From Demequina gelatinilytica (GTDB lineage Bacteria > Actinomycetota > Actinomycetes > Actinomycetales > Demequinaceae): a stretch of DNA of 64,000 nt. Positions 8,691-19,079 of the stretch are shown here, one piece after another. The position numbers were made by a program, and so were the translations under genes. The notes under the pieces were generated by a model. The model did not search any database. It had not been told where the DNA came from and saw only the letters and a list, made by a program, of their open reading frames with translations. Each line of letters begins with the position of its first letter. The first letter of the stretch is position 1. The stretch lies in contig NZ_BBLV01000008.1 in assembly GCF_000971115.1 (NCBI RefSeq), positions 110,018 to 174,017 on the forward strand, read 5' to 3'.

Positions 8691-10928
8691 TCACGAGCGG
8701 GTGAGGAAGTCCTCGCGCTCCGGGTCGAGCAGGTCCGCGATCGCGACGGCGAGCTCTGGGTGTCCCGACAGCGCCGGGTCCGCCTCGACCAAGGCCGTCG
8801 CCTCCTCGCGCGCGTCCTCGATGACCTTCGCGTCGCGCACCACCCGCAGCAGCCGGAGGGAGTTGCGCCCGCCCGACTGCGCCGCGCCCAGCACATCGCC
8901 CTCGCGGCGTAGCTCGAGGTCCTTCTCGGCGAGCTCGAAGCCGTCGGTGGTGGCTGCGAGCGCGGACAGCCGCTCGTGCGCGAGGGTTCCCTGCTCGGAG
9001 TGCGAGACCAGCAGGCAGATGCTCGCCTTGTCGCCGCGGCCCACGCGCCCGCGCAGCTGGTGCAGCTGCGAGATGCCGAAGTGCTGCGCGTCGAGGATCA
9101 CCATCGCCGTGGCCTCGGGGACGTCGACGCCGACCTCGATCACTGTGGTCGCCACGAGCACCGGTGCCTCGCCCGAGGCGAAGCGCGCCATCGCGGCGTC
9201 CTTCTCCTCCGAGGAGAGCCGCCCGTGCATGACCGAGACGCCGACTCCCGCGAGCGCACCCGTGGCACGCAGCTGCTCCGCGACCTCCATCACAGCCGCG
9301 AGCGGCGGGCGCTCGGCGCCGGGGCCCTCGCCGGCAACGTCGGCCTCGAGGGCGTCCAGAGGCACGTCGTCGACCTCCTCCTCGGAGTCGCCGTCGATGC
9401 GCGGGCACACGATGTACGCGCGCCCGCCACGGTCGACCTCCTCGCGCACACGCGCCCAGACGCGGTCGATCCACGCGGCGTTGCCCGCCGGGACCAGATG
9501 CGTCACGGTCTCGTGCCGGCCAGCCGGGCGGTCGCTGAGGACCGAGGTCTCGAGATCCCCGAACACGGTCATCGCGACGGTGCGCGGGATCGGGGTCGCC
9601 GTCATCACGAGCGTGTGCGGTACTCGCTCGCCGCGCGAGCGCAGCGCATCGCGCTGCTCGACCCCGAAGCGGTGCTGCTCGTCGACCACCACAAGGCCCA
9701 GGTCCGCGAACTGGACCGTCTCGCTCAGCAGCGCATGGGTCCCGACCACGATGCCCGCGGCACCCGAGGCCGCCTCCGCGAGCGCCGCGCGGCGCTCCTT
9801 GGATCCTTGCGAGCCGGTCAGCAGGACCACACGCGTCGCGTCGTCGGCCGCGGTGAGCATCCCGCCGTCGGCGAGCGGGCCCATGAGCGCGCGCAGCGAG
9901 CGCGCGTGCTGAGCCGCGAGCACCTCCGTGGGGGCGAGCAGCGCCGCCTGCCCTCCCGCTTCGACCACCTGGAGCATCGCGCGCAGCGCGACCACCGTCT
10001 TGCCGGCGCCCACATCGCCCTGGAGCAGGCGGAGCATCGGCGTGTCGCGTGCCAGGTCGGACGCGACCGCCTGCCCGACCGCGACCTGACCCGCGGTGAG
10101 GGCGTAGGGCAGCCGGGCGTCGAGCGCGGCCACCAGGCCTCCGTCGCGTGCCGGGCGCGGCGTAGCCGACAACGACTCATGGTCCGCGCGGCGCCTCGCG
10201 AGCGCGGTCTGCAGGACCAGCGCCTCCTCGAAGCGCAGCCTCTCCCGTCCACGCTGGAAGTCCGCCTCGGTATCGGGGACGTGGACGAGCCGCAATGCCT
10301 CGAGGAGCGTCGGCAAACCGCGGCGCTCCCGCAGCTCGACCGGCAGCGGGTCCGGCACGTCCGCCTCGGTGAGCGGGTCGAGCACGGCGCGCACCGCGCG
10401 GCCGATGCGCCAGGTGGGCACGCTCGCGACGGCCGGATAGATCGGGATGGGGCGGGAGGCCTCGGCAAGGGCAGCGTCCTCGTCGGCGGCGTCGATCCCG
10501 ACCAGGACGTAGTCGGGATGGGTGAGCTGACGTCGTCCGCGGTAGTCGCCGACCGTGCCGGTGAACAGGCCGCGCCGTCCGGCGCGGAGCTTGTCCTCGT
10601 GCATGCGCAGCACCCCGGCGCGCTTGGCGAAGAACGTGAGCTGGAGGCTGTCCCGGCCGTCCGTGACGATCGCCTCGAGCATCGCCCCGCCGCGCGAGCG
10701 CATCTGGCGCACGGTCGCGGTCCGCACCTGGGCCATCACCGTGACGTGCTCGCCCACGCTCAGCTCTGCGAGAGGCGTCAGCTCGCCCGGCGCGCCGTAG
10801 CGGCGCGGGTAGTGGCGCAGCAGGTCGCCCGTGGTGACCAGCCCGAGCTTCTCGAGCGAGCCCGCGGTGCGCGCGCCGAGGACCTTCGCGAGCGGCTCGG
10901 CCAGCCGTCCGGGCTCGCGCCCTGTCAT
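8691..10928 (-). CDS. recG: ATP-dependent DNA helicase RecG
   Basis: The 745-residue protein has the N-terminal wedge/OB domain (about 50-160), then helicase motifs: Walker A GDVGAGKT, the DEQH box VVVDEQHRFG, MTATPIPRT (motif III) and the C-terminal lobe GRVGRGDKAS. RecG remodels stalled replication forks and Holliday junctions. I use ATG 10928, which overlaps the stop of the upstream DAK2 gene by 3 bases (ATGA); the longer frame adds an unlikely Arg-rich leader. The recG-DAK2 pairing is conserved in Actinobacteria. Confidence 0.94.
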   Translation of the reverse strand: MTGREPGRLAEPLAKVLGARTAGSLEKLGLVTTGDLLRHYPRRYGAPGELTPLAELSVGEHVTVMAQVRTATVRQMRSRGGAMLEAIVTDGRDSLQLTFFAKRAGVLRMHEDKLRAGRRGLFTGTVGDYRGRRQLTHPDYVLVGIDAADEDAALAEASRPIPIYPAVASVPTWRIGRAVRAVLDPLTEADVPDPLPVELRERRGLPTLLEALRLVHVPDTEADFQRGRERLRFEEALVLQTALARRRADHESLSATPRPARDGGLVAALDARLPYALTAGQVAVGQAVASDLARDTPMLRLLQGDVGAGKTVVALRAMLQVVEAGGQAALLAPTEVLAAQHARSLRALMGPLADGGMLTAADDATRVVLLTGSQGSKERRAALAEAASGAAGIVVGTHALLSETVQFADLGLVVVDEQHRFGVEQRDALRSRGERVPHTLVMTATPIPRTVAMTVFGDLETSVLSDRPAGRHETVTHLVPAGNAAWIDRVWARVREEVDRGGRAYIVCPRIDGDSEEEVDDVPLDALEADVAGEGPGAERPPLAAVMEVAEQLRATGALAGVGVSVMHGRLSSEEKDAAMARFASGEAPVLVATTVIEVGVDVPEATAMVILDAQHFGISQLHQLRGRVGRGDKASICLLVSHSEQGTLAHERLSALAATTDGFELAEKDLELRREGDVLGAAQSGGRNSLRLLRVVRDAKVIEDAREEATALVEADPALSGHPELAVAIADLLDPEREDFLTRS

Positions 10929-12439
10929 TCGGGCGCCCGCTCGACGCCGATCAGGATGGGCGGCCACTCCTGCCCGCCGCGGTACACCGCGACCTCGGCA
11001 CCGGGCGAGCGCGCATCGACCGACGCACGGGCCTCGTCGCCCACCGCGGGGTCGACCCCGCGTGCGAGCACGAGCGTCACCACCTCCGTGTCGGGCCCGA
11101 TGAGGCCGTCCAGGTCCTCGTCGAGAGCATCGCCGGTGCTCTCCCCCACCGTCGTCGACGCGACGGCCGCGCGCATCAGCCGTTCGACGTCCTCGCCCGG
11201 CGTCGCGAGCGCCGAGGCCGCGACGCCCGCGATCACGTGCGCCTCGTGGCTCGCGTCGACGATCACCAGGTCGGGCTTGCCGCGCTTGTCGGCGAGCTCG
11301 TGGGCAGCGCCGAGCAGCGTGCCGTCGCCTGCGATGACGATGGCCTCCGCCCCCGACGCATCGCGCACCGCGCGCTTGAGGTCGCGCTTGCGGAGCGCGC
11401 CCGGATCGGGGACCACGAGCACCACGGCGCCGGCGTCGGCCAACGGCTCCGCCAGCCCGGGGCAGGTGGTGAGCGCGACCACGCCGGTCGCGGCACGGTC
11501 CTGCACCACGCTCATCGCGATGGACCTCACCACGATCTGGTGCGCCTCGACGCTCTCCGCGATCGCGACCGCGTCCGCGGGGTGGTCGGTGTGGACATGG
11601 GCGTGCAGCAGGCCCATGCCGGCGGTCACCGTGGCGGAGTCGCCTACCTCCCCCAGCCTCGTCACGAGTCCGGCACGCGAGTCCTCATCGCGATCGGCCA
11701 CGAACATGACCTCGTAGGCGCCGCCGTGCTCCTCGCCGTGACCGGGGTGTCCCGGCTGCACCACCCGGTGCCGGTGACCGGGGATGCCCCATGCGACCTC
11801 GGGGTGGTGCGCAAGCGCATCGGCTCCCGCGATGGTCTCCGCGAGCATCTCCAGCTGCAGCACCAGCGCCGCGGCGCCGGCGTCGACCACGCCCGCGTCG
11901 CGGGCGCTCGGCAGCTGCTCGGTGGTGAGGCGCAGCCCCTCGCGCGCACCGTCGACGGCCGCCACGATGGCCTCCTCCCGGGTCCCCGCGCTCGCGGCGA
12001 CCTGGGTCGACGCGCGCGCCGCGGCGCGCGCGACGGTGAGGATGGTCCCCTCCACCGGCGTGCCCACCGCCGCGTACGCGGCCTCCGATGCGCGTGAGAG
12101 CGCATCGGCGATCCCGGCGGCGTCGATGGACTCGAGCCCGCCCTTCGCATCGACCACCCGGAGCAGGGCCGACAGGTACTGGCTCACGATCACGCCGGAG
12201 TTCCCGCGGGCGCCCAGCAGCACGCCCCGCGCGAAGGCCGCGGCCACGTCACGGTGCGAGGCGTCCGCAGGGAGGCGCGCGATGGCCCGGTTGCCCTCCT
12301 GGAGGGTGAGGTACACGTTGGTGCCGGTGTCGGCATCGGCGACCGGGAAGACGTTGATCGCGTCGAGGTGGCCGCGTGAGCGGCGCACGGCGTCCAAGCC
12401 GGACCCGAGCCAGCGGCGCAGGGCATGCGCTTCGCTCAC
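10925..12439 (-). CDS. DAK2-domain protein, YloV/FakA-like
   Basis: The 504-residue protein has an N-terminal DhaL/DAK2 phosphatase-kinase domain with [14 protein letters not shown] (Mg-nucleotide-binding aspartates) and [12 protein letters not shown], followed by the FakA/YloV C-terminal region. Firmicute FakA phosphorylates fatty acids held by a DegV-type FakB; no fakB is seen here. In actinobacteria the gene typically sits between rpmB and recG, as here, which suggests a housekeeping role. The substrate is not evident from the sequence. Transcription runs into recG. Confidence 0.85.
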   Translation of the reverse strand: MSEAHALRRWLGSGLDAVRRSRGHLDAINVFPVADADTGTNVYLTLQEGNRAIARLPADASHRDVAAAFARGVLLGARGNSGVIVSQYLSALLRVVDAKGGLESIDAAGIADALSRASEAAYAAVGTPVEGTILTVARAAARASTQVAASAGTREEAIVAAVDGAREGLRLTTEQLPSARDAGVVDAGAAALVLQLEMLAETIAGADALAHHPEVAWGIPGHRHRVVQPGHPGHGEEHGGAYEVMFVADRDEDSRAGLVTRLGEVGDSATVTAGMGLLHAHVHTDHPADAVAIAESVEAHQIVVRSIAMSVVQDRAATGVVALTTCPGLAEPLADAGAVVLVVPDPGALRKRDLKRAVRDASGAEAIVIAGDGTLLGAAHELADKRGKPDLVIVDASHEAHVIAGVAASALATPGEDVERLMRAAVASTTVGESTGDALDEDLDGLIGPDTEVVTLVLARGVDPAVGDEARASVDARSPGAEVAVYRGGQEWPPILIGVERAPE

Positions 12440-12661
12440 GGGTCACCTCCGACTCTCGAGCGGCGTGGGGTCGGCGCTCGCGTACTATCGTGGCACGGCC
12501 CACCGACGCCCCGGACATCCCTCCCGGTACACGCCGTACCCGGCGCACGGTTTGCCGCAATGCCCCATCTTCGGTTAACCTATTGCGGTTGCCCGAGCAC
12601 CCGGGCCCCCAAGCTTTGCGGATCGGATCACCCTTCCGCGCCAGAAACTAGGAGAACTATC

Positions 12662-12853
12662 GTGGCTGCTACCTGCGACGTCTGCGCCAAGGGACCGTCC
12701 TTCGGTCACAGCATCTCGCACTCGCACCGCCGCACCAAGCGTCGCTGGAACCCGAACATCCAGCGCGTGCGTGCCGTGGTCGCGGGTACCCCCAAGCGAC
12801 TCAACGTGTGCACCTCGTGCCTCAAGGCCGGCAAGGTCCAGCGCGCCATCTGA
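12662..12853 (+). CDS. rpmB: 50S ribosomal protein L28
   Basis: The 63-residue product starts at GTG 12662 (AGGAGA 7 bases upstream) and reads (M)[20 protein letters not shown], typical of the zinc-binding L28 form with CxxC pairs CDVC and CTSC. It is a structural protein of the large ribosomal subunit. It is divergent from the DAK2-recG operon and is followed by a strong terminator. Confidence 0.96.
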   Translation: MAATCDVCAKGPSFGHSISHSHRRTKRRWNPNIQRVRAVVAGTPKRLNVCTSCLKAGKVQRAI

Positions 12854-12907
12854 TGGATCCGCGCCTCGGCGCGGTTCGGCGCGGCTGACAGCCGACCTCA
12901 TCCCGAG

Positions 12908-12940
12908 ACGGACGTCCTCTCCTCCGAGGACGTCCGTTTT
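12908..12940 (+). terminator. Rho-independent terminator of rpmB
   Basis: A perfect 12-bp stem, ACGGACGTCCTC with GAGGACGTCCGT, closes a 6-base loop and is followed by TTTTCG (3-4 T). It starts 55 bases after the rpmB stop. Confidence 0.85.
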
Positions 12941-13000
12941 CGTATGCCCGGACGGCGCCGCTCGCCCGCCGGCGCATCGTTCATCCGCGCGAGCATCTAT

Positions 13001-13050
13001 CCCGACGTTCCGTGCCCGCTTCGCACGCGGAACGGGCACCGATCGTCGGG
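13001..13050. terminator. Two-tier hairpin downstream of thiL
   Basis: CCCGACG (13001-13007) pairs with CGTCGGG (13044-13050), and inside it GTGCCCG (13012-13018) pairs with CGGGCAC (13033-13039), with a symmetric 4x4 internal loop. It sits 55 bases after the thiL stop and may end thiL transcription, or back up the rpmB terminator. There is no T tract. Confidence 0.45.
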
Positions 13051-13104
13051 GTAGACGCTTGCACGCGGGGAGGCGGGGACGCGGGCAGCGTGCCGTGCGA
13101 GACG

Positions 13105-14046
13105 TCAGCCCCCGAAGTGGTCCCAGCCGAGCGAGTCCGGCACCGCTCCGTCGAGCCGCACCCCTGAGAACGCGTCGGTGGTCTCCCCCACCACGGTCCA
13201 GCCCGCCGGCACCGCGGACTCCCGCGGGAAGACCGCGAGCATGTGATGGTCCTCGCCCCCGGTGAGCGCCCACGGTCGCGGATCCACCTGGAGCTCTATC
13301 GCGGCGAAGCGCGCGCCCTCGTGGAGGGGCACGTCCTCGGCCCGGATGTCGATCCCCACCTCGGAGCGGCGCGCGATGCGGGACGCGTCGCGCAGCAGGC
13401 CGTCGGAGATGTCCATGAGGGCGGTCGCTCCGTGGAGCGCGGCCTCGAGCCCGGCGCCGATGCGCGGGCTCGGCCTCAGGAACAGCCCGATCGACTCCTC
13501 GTCGATCCGACGACCCTCGGTCAGCTGGATGTAGCCCGCAGCGGCGGCGCCGAGGGGTGCGGACACCGCGACCACCTGGCCGGGAAGCGCATCGGCCCTG
13601 GTGATCGGCTCGGTGCCGTGCGTCTCCCCCAGGACGGTGACGCACACCGAGACCTCGTTCGCGCCCGAGAGGTCGCCCCCCACCACGCCGACGCCATGGG
13701 GCTCGCACGCCTCGCGCACGCCGTCGGCGAAGCGCATCACCCAGTCGGCGTCGAGCGTCGCTGGTGCGGCGAGCGTGATCTGCAGCGCGGTGGGCACCGC
13801 GCCCATCGCGTCGATGTCCGCGAGGTTCTGCATCGCCGCACGCCAGCCCACGTCCTCGGGGGTCGACCAGTCCATGCGGAAGTGGCGCCCCTCCACCAGG
13901 ATGTCCGAGGAGACCACCAGGTCGCCGTCGACCGCGACCACCGCCGCATCGTCGCCCGGGCCGAGGATCTCGGAGTCGGACACGGGAAGCCTCGGAGCGA
14001 AGGCCGCGATGAGCGCGTCCTCCCCCATCTCGCCGATCGTCGTCAT
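13105..14046 (-). CDS. thiL: Thiamine-monophosphate kinase
   Basis: The 313-residue PurM-like kinase has ILGPGDDAAVV (Mg/ATP-binding aspartates), the NLADIDAMGAVP helix and VGGDLSGANEVSV. It phosphorylates thiamine monophosphate to the diphosphate cofactor. ATG 14046 has a TAGCCT hexamer 6 bases upstream and no Shine-Dalgarno, which supports this start. It is transcribed alone, facing the rpmB terminator. Length is normal. Confidence 0.93.
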   Translation of the reverse strand: MTTIGEMGEDALIAAFAPRLPVSDSEILGPGDDAAVVAVDGDLVVSSDILVEGRHFRMDWSTPEDVGWRAAMQNLADIDAMGAVPTALQITLAAPATLDADWVMRFADGVREACEPHGVGVVGGDLSGANEVSVCVTVLGETHGTEPITRADALPGQVVAVSAPLGAAAAGYIQLTEGRRIDEESIGLFLRPSPRIGAGLEAALHGATALMDISDGLLRDASRIARRSEVGIDIRAEDVPLHEGARFAAIELQVDPRPWALTGGEDHHMLAVFPRESAVPAGWTVVGETTDAFSGVRLDGAVPDSLGWDHFGG

Positions 14047-14052
14047 GGGTCA

Positions 14053-14058
14053 AGGCTA
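14053..14058 (-). promoter_or_regulatory. -10 hexamer TAGCCT, leaderless start of thiL
   Basis: TAGCCT is 6 bases from the ATG at 14046. Confidence 0.6.
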
Positions 14059-14115
14059 CGGGCGACGGCACCCGCCCCCGTGCGGGCGGGCGGACGATGC
14101 GCGAGCATCGGTGGC

Positions 14116-14442
14116 ATGGAGATGCCACGCCCGACGGACGCGCACCGCGACGCGTTCCGCGCGCTCGTCCCGTCGACGGCGGCCGTGGAGGTGCGGCCGA
14201 TGTTCGGGCAGCTCGCCGCGTTCGTGAACGGCAGCATGTTCATGGCGCTCTACGGCGGCCTGGTGACCTTCAAGCTCGCCGCACCCGATCTGGCCGTCGC
14301 CCGCGAGCGCACGGACGCGCAGCCGTTCGCCCCTGCGGGAAGGACGATGCGCGAGTACGTCGCGCTTCCGCTCGCCGCTCCCGGCCTCGCCGGCCTCGCC
14401 GAGCGGGCTCTCGCCTACGTCGCGACGCTGCCGCCCAGGTGA
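14116..14442 (+). CDS. TfoX/Sxy N-terminal-domain family protein
   Basis: The 108-residue protein matches the small TfoX N-terminal fold: VEVRPMFGQLAAFVNGSMF (about 28-46) followed by LYGGLVTFKLA and a C-terminal helix. Proteobacterial TfoX controls competence, but stand-alone domains like this in Actinobacteria have no proven role, so I do not assign one. It is convergent with the TetR gene, 9 bases away, and lies between thiL and the drug-export locus. Confidence 0.75.
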   Translation: MEMPRPTDAHRDAFRALVPSTAAVEVRPMFGQLAAFVNGSMFMALYGGLVTFKLAAPDLAVARERTDAQPFAPAGRTMREYVALPLAAPGLAGLAERALAYVATLPPR

Positions 14443-14451
14443 CGGCTCGGC

Positions 14452-15285
14452 TCAGTCGCGCGCCGTCGCCGCGATGCCGTTGACGAGCACGCGCAGCGCC
14501 CAGGACGACCGCTCCTCCACGGTGCCGGCGATGAGGTCGAGACCCACCTCCCTGATGTGCGGATAGCCGGGCCCCGTCATCGCGGCGATGAGCGCCTGCG
14601 AGGTGGCGGAGTCCGGTGCGGCCTCGGCCTCGTGATCGGCGTGCTCGGCCGCCGTCGCGGTGGCCCACAGGAGCAGGATGTCCACGCCCCACGCGCGCTG
14701 ACCGGTCGGGACGCCGCCCTCGGCGAGGAGCCCGAGCAGCCGCTCGACGAGCGCGAGCGTATGCGGCCCCTGGGGACGTGCCGTCAGCGCCGAGCGGGCG
14801 AGGTCCGGGTGCGCGAAGAGCAGCGCGACGAAGCCCTCGACAACCGCGATGACGCGCTCCTGCCAGCCTCCCTCTCCCCCCTCGAGATCGAGCTCGCCCA
14901 GCTGCCGGTCGAGGAGCAGCCCGTGGAGCTCCGCCATGTTGCGGACGTGGACGTAGAGCGACGCCGGGCCCGTGTCGAGGTCCCAGGCGACCTTGCGCAT
15001 GGTGACCGCGTCGAGCCCGTCCTTCTCCATGATCTTCGCCGCCGACTCGACGATCGCCTCACGGCTGAGCGCCGCGCGTCCGCCGCGACGCACGCGCGGC
15101 CCGCCGCCGCGGGGACCTCCCGGACCACGCGTCGCCCCGGCTCGGCGCTGCTCCGCCTGCTCGGCCATCGCCCGCTTCCATTCGGCGGCGAACTCGTTCC
15201 GCAGCCGGATGGCCTCGTCACGCATCTCGCGCTTGAGGCGCTGGGTGTCCTCCTTGGTCCACTCGCTGTCGTGCTCGTCGGTCAT
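14452..15285 (-). CDS. TetR-family repressor with charged N-terminal extension
   Basis: The 277-residue protein has an unusual 70-residue highly charged, Arg/Gly-rich N-terminal tail before the TetR helix-turn-helix (about 75-120, IVESAAKIMEKDGLDAVTMR...LYVHVRN). A TetR_C-type ligand domain follows. It is divergent from the DrrAB-type exporter and probably represses it and itself through three GAACwTGTTC operators. ATG 15285 lies 6 bases after TAGACT, indicating a leaderless mRNA. The inducer is unknown. Confidence 0.88.
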   Translation of the reverse strand: MTDEHDSEWTKEDTQRLKREMRDEAIRLRNEFAAEWKRAMAEQAEQRRAGATRGPGGPRGGGPRVRRGGRAALSREAIVESAAKIMEKDGLDAVTMRKVAWDLDTGPASLYVHVRNMAELHGLLLDRQLGELDLEGGEGGWQERVIAVVEGFVALLFAHPDLARSALTARPQGPHTLALVERLLGLLAEGGVPTGQRAWGVDILLLWATATAAEHADHEAEAAPDSATSQALIAAMTGPGYPHIREVGLDLIAGTVEERSSWALRVLVNGIAATARD

Positions 15286-15291
15286 GCGCAC

Positions 15292-15297
15292 AGTCTA
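15292..15297 (-). promoter_or_regulatory. -10 hexamer TAGACT, leaderless start of tetR gene
   Basis: TAGACT is 6 bases from ATG 15285. A plausible -35 (TTCGCA, 15316-15321, spacing 18) overlaps the first operator, which fits autorepression. Confidence 0.6.
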
Positions 15298-15318
15298 GGT
15301 CGAACGTGAACCAAATGC

Positions 15319-15358
15319 GAACATGTTCGTTCCGAACTTGTTCTTAACGAACATGTTC
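15319..15358. promoter_or_regulatory. Triple TetR operator array, 15-bp period
   Basis: Three palindromes are spaced exactly 15 bp centre to centre: GAACATGTTC (15319-15328), GAACTTGTTC (15334-15343), GAACATGTTC (15349-15358). The last extends to a perfect 16-mer, AACGAACATGTTCGTT. A -10-like TACAGT (15362-15367) with -35-like TTGTTC (15338-15343) for the exporter places operators 2 and 3 over that promoter. Confidence 0.75.
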
Positions 15359-15419
15359 GTTTACAGTCGGGGCGTCGGCACCGCCATCCCGCGATGCCCC
15401 CGACCCCAGGAGAGAACCC

Positions 15420-16402
<983 letters not shown>

Positions 16403-16406
<4 letters not shown>

Positions 16407-17221
16407 CCGCCACCGCCATCACCCCAGGTTTCGCTCGGGCGCTGCCCCGCCATGTGCCCTTGCGGCAGACCGTCTCCGACTCGCTGGTCATGGCGCGCCG
16501 TGCGCTGGTGAAGATGCGCCGTACGCCGGAGCAGCTCATCGACGTCACGGTGCAGCCCGTGATCTTCACGGTGATGTTCACCTACATCTTCGGCGGCGCG
16601 ATCGCCGGCGACGTCGCGAGCTACCTGCCGGCGTTCATCCCGGGCATCCTCGCGCAGACAGTGCTGACCGGAGCGTCGGCCGCCGGCACCACGCTCCGTG
16701 AGGACATGGACAAGGGCGTGTTCGACCGCTTCGCCTCGCTGCCCATCGCACGCATCGCGCCGCTCGCCGGCGCGCTCCTGGGCGACATCGTGCGCTACCT
16801 GATCGCGACCACCATCACGTTCGCCATGGGCTTCCTCATGGGCTGGCGTCCCGAGGGCGGCGTGGTCGGCGTCACCGCGGCAGCCGTGCTCGTCATCGCG
16901 GTTGCGTGGGCGCTCTCCTGGATCTTCGCGCTCGTCGGCGTGACGGCGAAGTCCGCGCGTGGCGTCCAGGGCATCAGCTTCCTCATCCTGTTCCCGCTGA
17001 CCTTCCTGTCGAACGCGTTCGTGCCCGTGGACACGATGCCGGGCTGGCTCCAGGGCTTCGTCGACGTCAACCCCGTCTCCCACGTCATCACGGCCGTGCG
17101 CGACCTGTGCAACGCCGGCACGTTCGGCACGGACGGCTGGCTCGCGCTGCTCGGCGCCGTGACGGTCGTCGCGGTCTTCGCACCGCTCACGGTCGCGAAG
17201 TACCGCCGCCACGCACGCTGA
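16403..17221 (+). CDS. DrrB-type ABC exporter permease
   Basis: The 272-residue ABC-2 family membrane protein has six predicted hydrophobic segments and the DrrB-like LIDVTVQPVIFTVMFTYIFG and EDMDKGVFDRFASLPI segments. It overlaps the ATPase gene by 4 bases (ATGA), so the two are translationally coupled and should form an A2B2 exporter. A strong hairpin follows. Confidence 0.92.
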
Positions 17222-17234
17222 CGCACGCGCACGA

Positions 17235-17265
17235 CGACGGCCGGCCTCCCTGAGGCCGGCCGTCG
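17235..17265. terminator. Hairpin terminator between convergent genes
   Basis: A perfect 14-bp stem (CGACGGCCGGCCTC, 17235-17248, with 17252-17265) has a 3-base loop. It lies 14 bases after the permease stop and 6 bases from the stop of the convergent oxidoreductase. No T tract. Confidence 0.7.
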
Positions 17266-17270
17266 CCGTC

Positions 17271-18245
17271 TCACCCCACCTTCACCACGAGCTTGCCCGC
17301 CACGTGCTGCGCCTCGAGCCGCGCGAACGCCTCCGCGGTGCGCTCCAACGGATACGTCGCCGCGATGACGGGACGTAGCTGCCCTGTCTCGATCCAGGCC
17401 GCGACCCGGCTGAGGTTGCCGGTCGACGGCTCGGTGCCGACCACCACCACGCGACGGCGGGCGAGCGGCCCGGACAGCTTCGCGCGGAAGATGGCCCACG
17501 CGGGGCCCAGCAGCGGCCCTCCGCCCAGCCCGCCTGCCGCGAGGTACACGCCGTCCCGTGCGAGGACGCGGCGCAGGCGGGGCACCGATGTGGTGCCCAC
17601 CGTGTCGTATACGACGTCGAACACCTCGCCGCAGTCGCGCACCGCCTCGCGCGTGTAGTCGATGACGCGATCCGCGCCGAGCAGGGACACCATCGGGGCG
17701 TTGGCGCCCGAGCACACCGCGACCACCCGGCTCGCGCCGAGGATGCGGGCGATCTGCACCGCCATGTGGCCCACCCCGCCGGAGGCGCCGATCACCAGGA
17801 CGCGCCTGCCCTCGCACCCGCCGCCGTCCTCGAACCCGCCGAGCGCGGTGATCGCGGCGATCGGCACGGCGGCCGCCTCCTCGTCGGTGGCGCCGTCCGG
17901 CGTGCGCGCGATCCTCGCTGCGTCCGCGATCGCGTAGTCGGCGCAGGCGCCGAAGCCGAGGAAGCCGAACACCCGGTCGCCGACCGCGAGGCCGTCGACT
18001 CCCGGACCGAGCGCGTCGACCTCGCCCGCCGCATCGGCGCCCACCACCCGGGTTCCGGGCGAGCGCAGCCCGAAGCTGAACCGCGCGAGCCACGGGTCAC
18101 CCCGGTAGATGTGCCAGTCCCAGGGGTTGAGCCCGGCCGCGCTCACGCGGATCCTCACCTGACCCTCGCCCGGCTCGGGGGTGGGGAGCTCACGGAGCTC
18201 GTGCGTCTCGGGTCCCGCGTATGCGGAGTAGGTCATCGCCTTCAT
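17271..18245 (-). CDS. Zinc-independent MDR-family NAD(P)-dependent oxidoreductase
   Basis: The 324-residue protein belongs to the medium-chain dehydrogenase/reductase superfamily, quinone-oxidoreductase branch. It has an N-terminal GroES-like domain (AAGLNPWDWHIYRGD) and a Rossmann segment VLVIGASGGVGHMAVQIA. No structural zinc cysteines are seen. I prefer ATG 18245 because AAAGGTGG lies upstream; a second ATG at 18263 is possible. The substrate cannot be inferred. Confidence 0.85.
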   Translation of the reverse strand: MKAMTYSAYAGPETHELRELPTPEPGEGQVRIRVSAAGLNPWDWHIYRGDPWLARFSFGLRSPGTRVVGADAAGEVDALGPGVDGLAVGDRVFGFLGFGACADYAIADAARIARTPDGATDEEAAAVPIAAITALGGFEDGGGCEGRRVLVIGASGGVGHMAVQIARILGASRVVAVCSGANAPMVSLLGADRVIDYTREAVRDCGEVFDVVYDTVGTTSVPRLRRVLARDGVYLAAGGLGGGPLLGPAWAIFRAKLSGPLARRRVVVVGTEPSTGNLSRVAAWIETGQLRPVIAATYPLERTAEAFARLEAQHVAGKLVVKVG

Positions 18246-18347
18246 GGCCCGACCACCTTTCATCTGTGGGCCGTCGCCGGCCGTCGCGAGGGCGCGACTC
18301 GCCCCGGCCGCGCGGTGACGTCGGCGAGGGCGAGCGGCGACGGGCGG

Positions 18348-18575
18348 CTAGGCCTGCTCCGCCTCGGGGTACTGGAACACGTCGTCGAGCGGGACGCCGA
18401 ACGCCCTCGCGATCTGGAAGGCCATCTCGAGCGAGGGCGAGTAGCGGCCCTGCTCGATGGCGATGACCGTCTGACGGGTGACGCCGATGCGCCCCGCCAG
18501 CTCGGCCTGGGTCATCTCCCCGTGCGCGAACCGCAGCGCGCGGATCGCGTTGGTGACCTTGGTGGACCGCCCCAT
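18348..18575 (-). CDS. Small XRE-family regulator
   Basis: The 75-residue protein is almost entirely a helix-turn-helix domain (MTQAELAGRIGVTRQTVIAI, residues 21-40) of the short Cro/CI type. Its start overlaps the stop of the upstream membrane-protein gene by one base (TGATG), so the two are co-translated. Such pairs are commonly autoregulated, and two 22-bp inverted repeats precede the operon (19034-19101). Confidence 0.9.
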   Translation of the reverse strand: MGRSTKVTNAIRALRFAHGEMTQAELAGRIGVTRQTVIAIEQGRYSPSLEMAFQIARAFGVPLDDVFQYPEAEQA

Positions 18576-19021
18576 CAGAGCCCGGTCCGGTAGGCGCGGA
18601 TGCGGCTGCCCGCCGCGACGATGCCGGCGAGGAGCCCGGCGAGGAACAGGGCGTTGGCCGGCCAGAACCTGTCCACGTCGAGCATGAGCAGGACCGTGGC
18701 GACGAGGCCCCCGAACGAGGACATGGTGTACGCCCGCGCGTTCCCGAAGCGCTCGATCAGCTTGTCGCGCTCGTCGCCGTCCTCGAGGTCCGGCTTCTCG
18801 CCCGCGGCCTCCGCCTTGATGCCGGTGGCGATCGCCGAGGCGATCACCCCCACGATGATGAGCACGATGAGCGAGCCCCAGGCCCACAGCATCGGCGTGA
18901 CCCAGGAGACCTCCTCGAGAGGACGGTCCGCGGCCTGCGTCAGGATGACCGTGAAGTAGACGAGGCCGACGAGCGGGAACGCGACGAGCGAGGCCCAGAC
19001 GGTGCGTTCGGTCATGGTCAT
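18575..19021 (-). CDS. Four-helix membrane protein paired with XRE regulator
   Basis: The 148-residue protein shows four hydrophobic segments (about 9-28, 45-65, 95-113, 120-138) with a charged loop KAEAAGEKPDLEDGDERDKL between segments 2 and 3. I do not recognise a defined function; it resembles small DUF2178-like membrane proteins linked to short XRE regulators. ATG 19021 is preceded by a G-rich run; ATG 19015 is an alternative. The promoter contains paired operators. Confidence 0.75.
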   Translation of the reverse strand: MTMTERTVWASLVAFPLVGLVYFTVILTQAADRPLEEVSWVTPMLWAWGSLIVLIIVGVIASAIATGIKAEAAGEKPDLEDGDERDKLIERFGNARAYTMSSFGGLVATVLLMLDVDRFWPANALFLAGLLAGIVAAGSRIRAYRTGL

Positions 19022-19033
19022 GGCATCCCCCCG

Positions 19034-19055
19034 GATGTCAAGGTTTCTTGACATC
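19034..19055. promoter_or_regulatory. XRE operator 1 (9-4-9 inverted repeat)
   Basis: GATGTCAAG and CTTGACATC are separated by GTTT. It lies just upstream of the membrane-protein start and downstream of the probable -10, where binding would block elongation. Confidence 0.7.
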
Positions 19056-19079
19056 TCGAAGGTAAGCCCGGCTTGACAC

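Noticed and set aside
8976..11717. 913-codon plus-strand frame opposite recG
   Set aside because: It is antisense to recG and the DAK2 gene, both of which have full motif support; no motifs are visible in the frame.
15302..15311. Fourth TetR operator (GAACGTGAAC)
   Set aside because: It contains two direct GAAC half-sites, not an inverted repeat, and breaks the 15-bp spacing.
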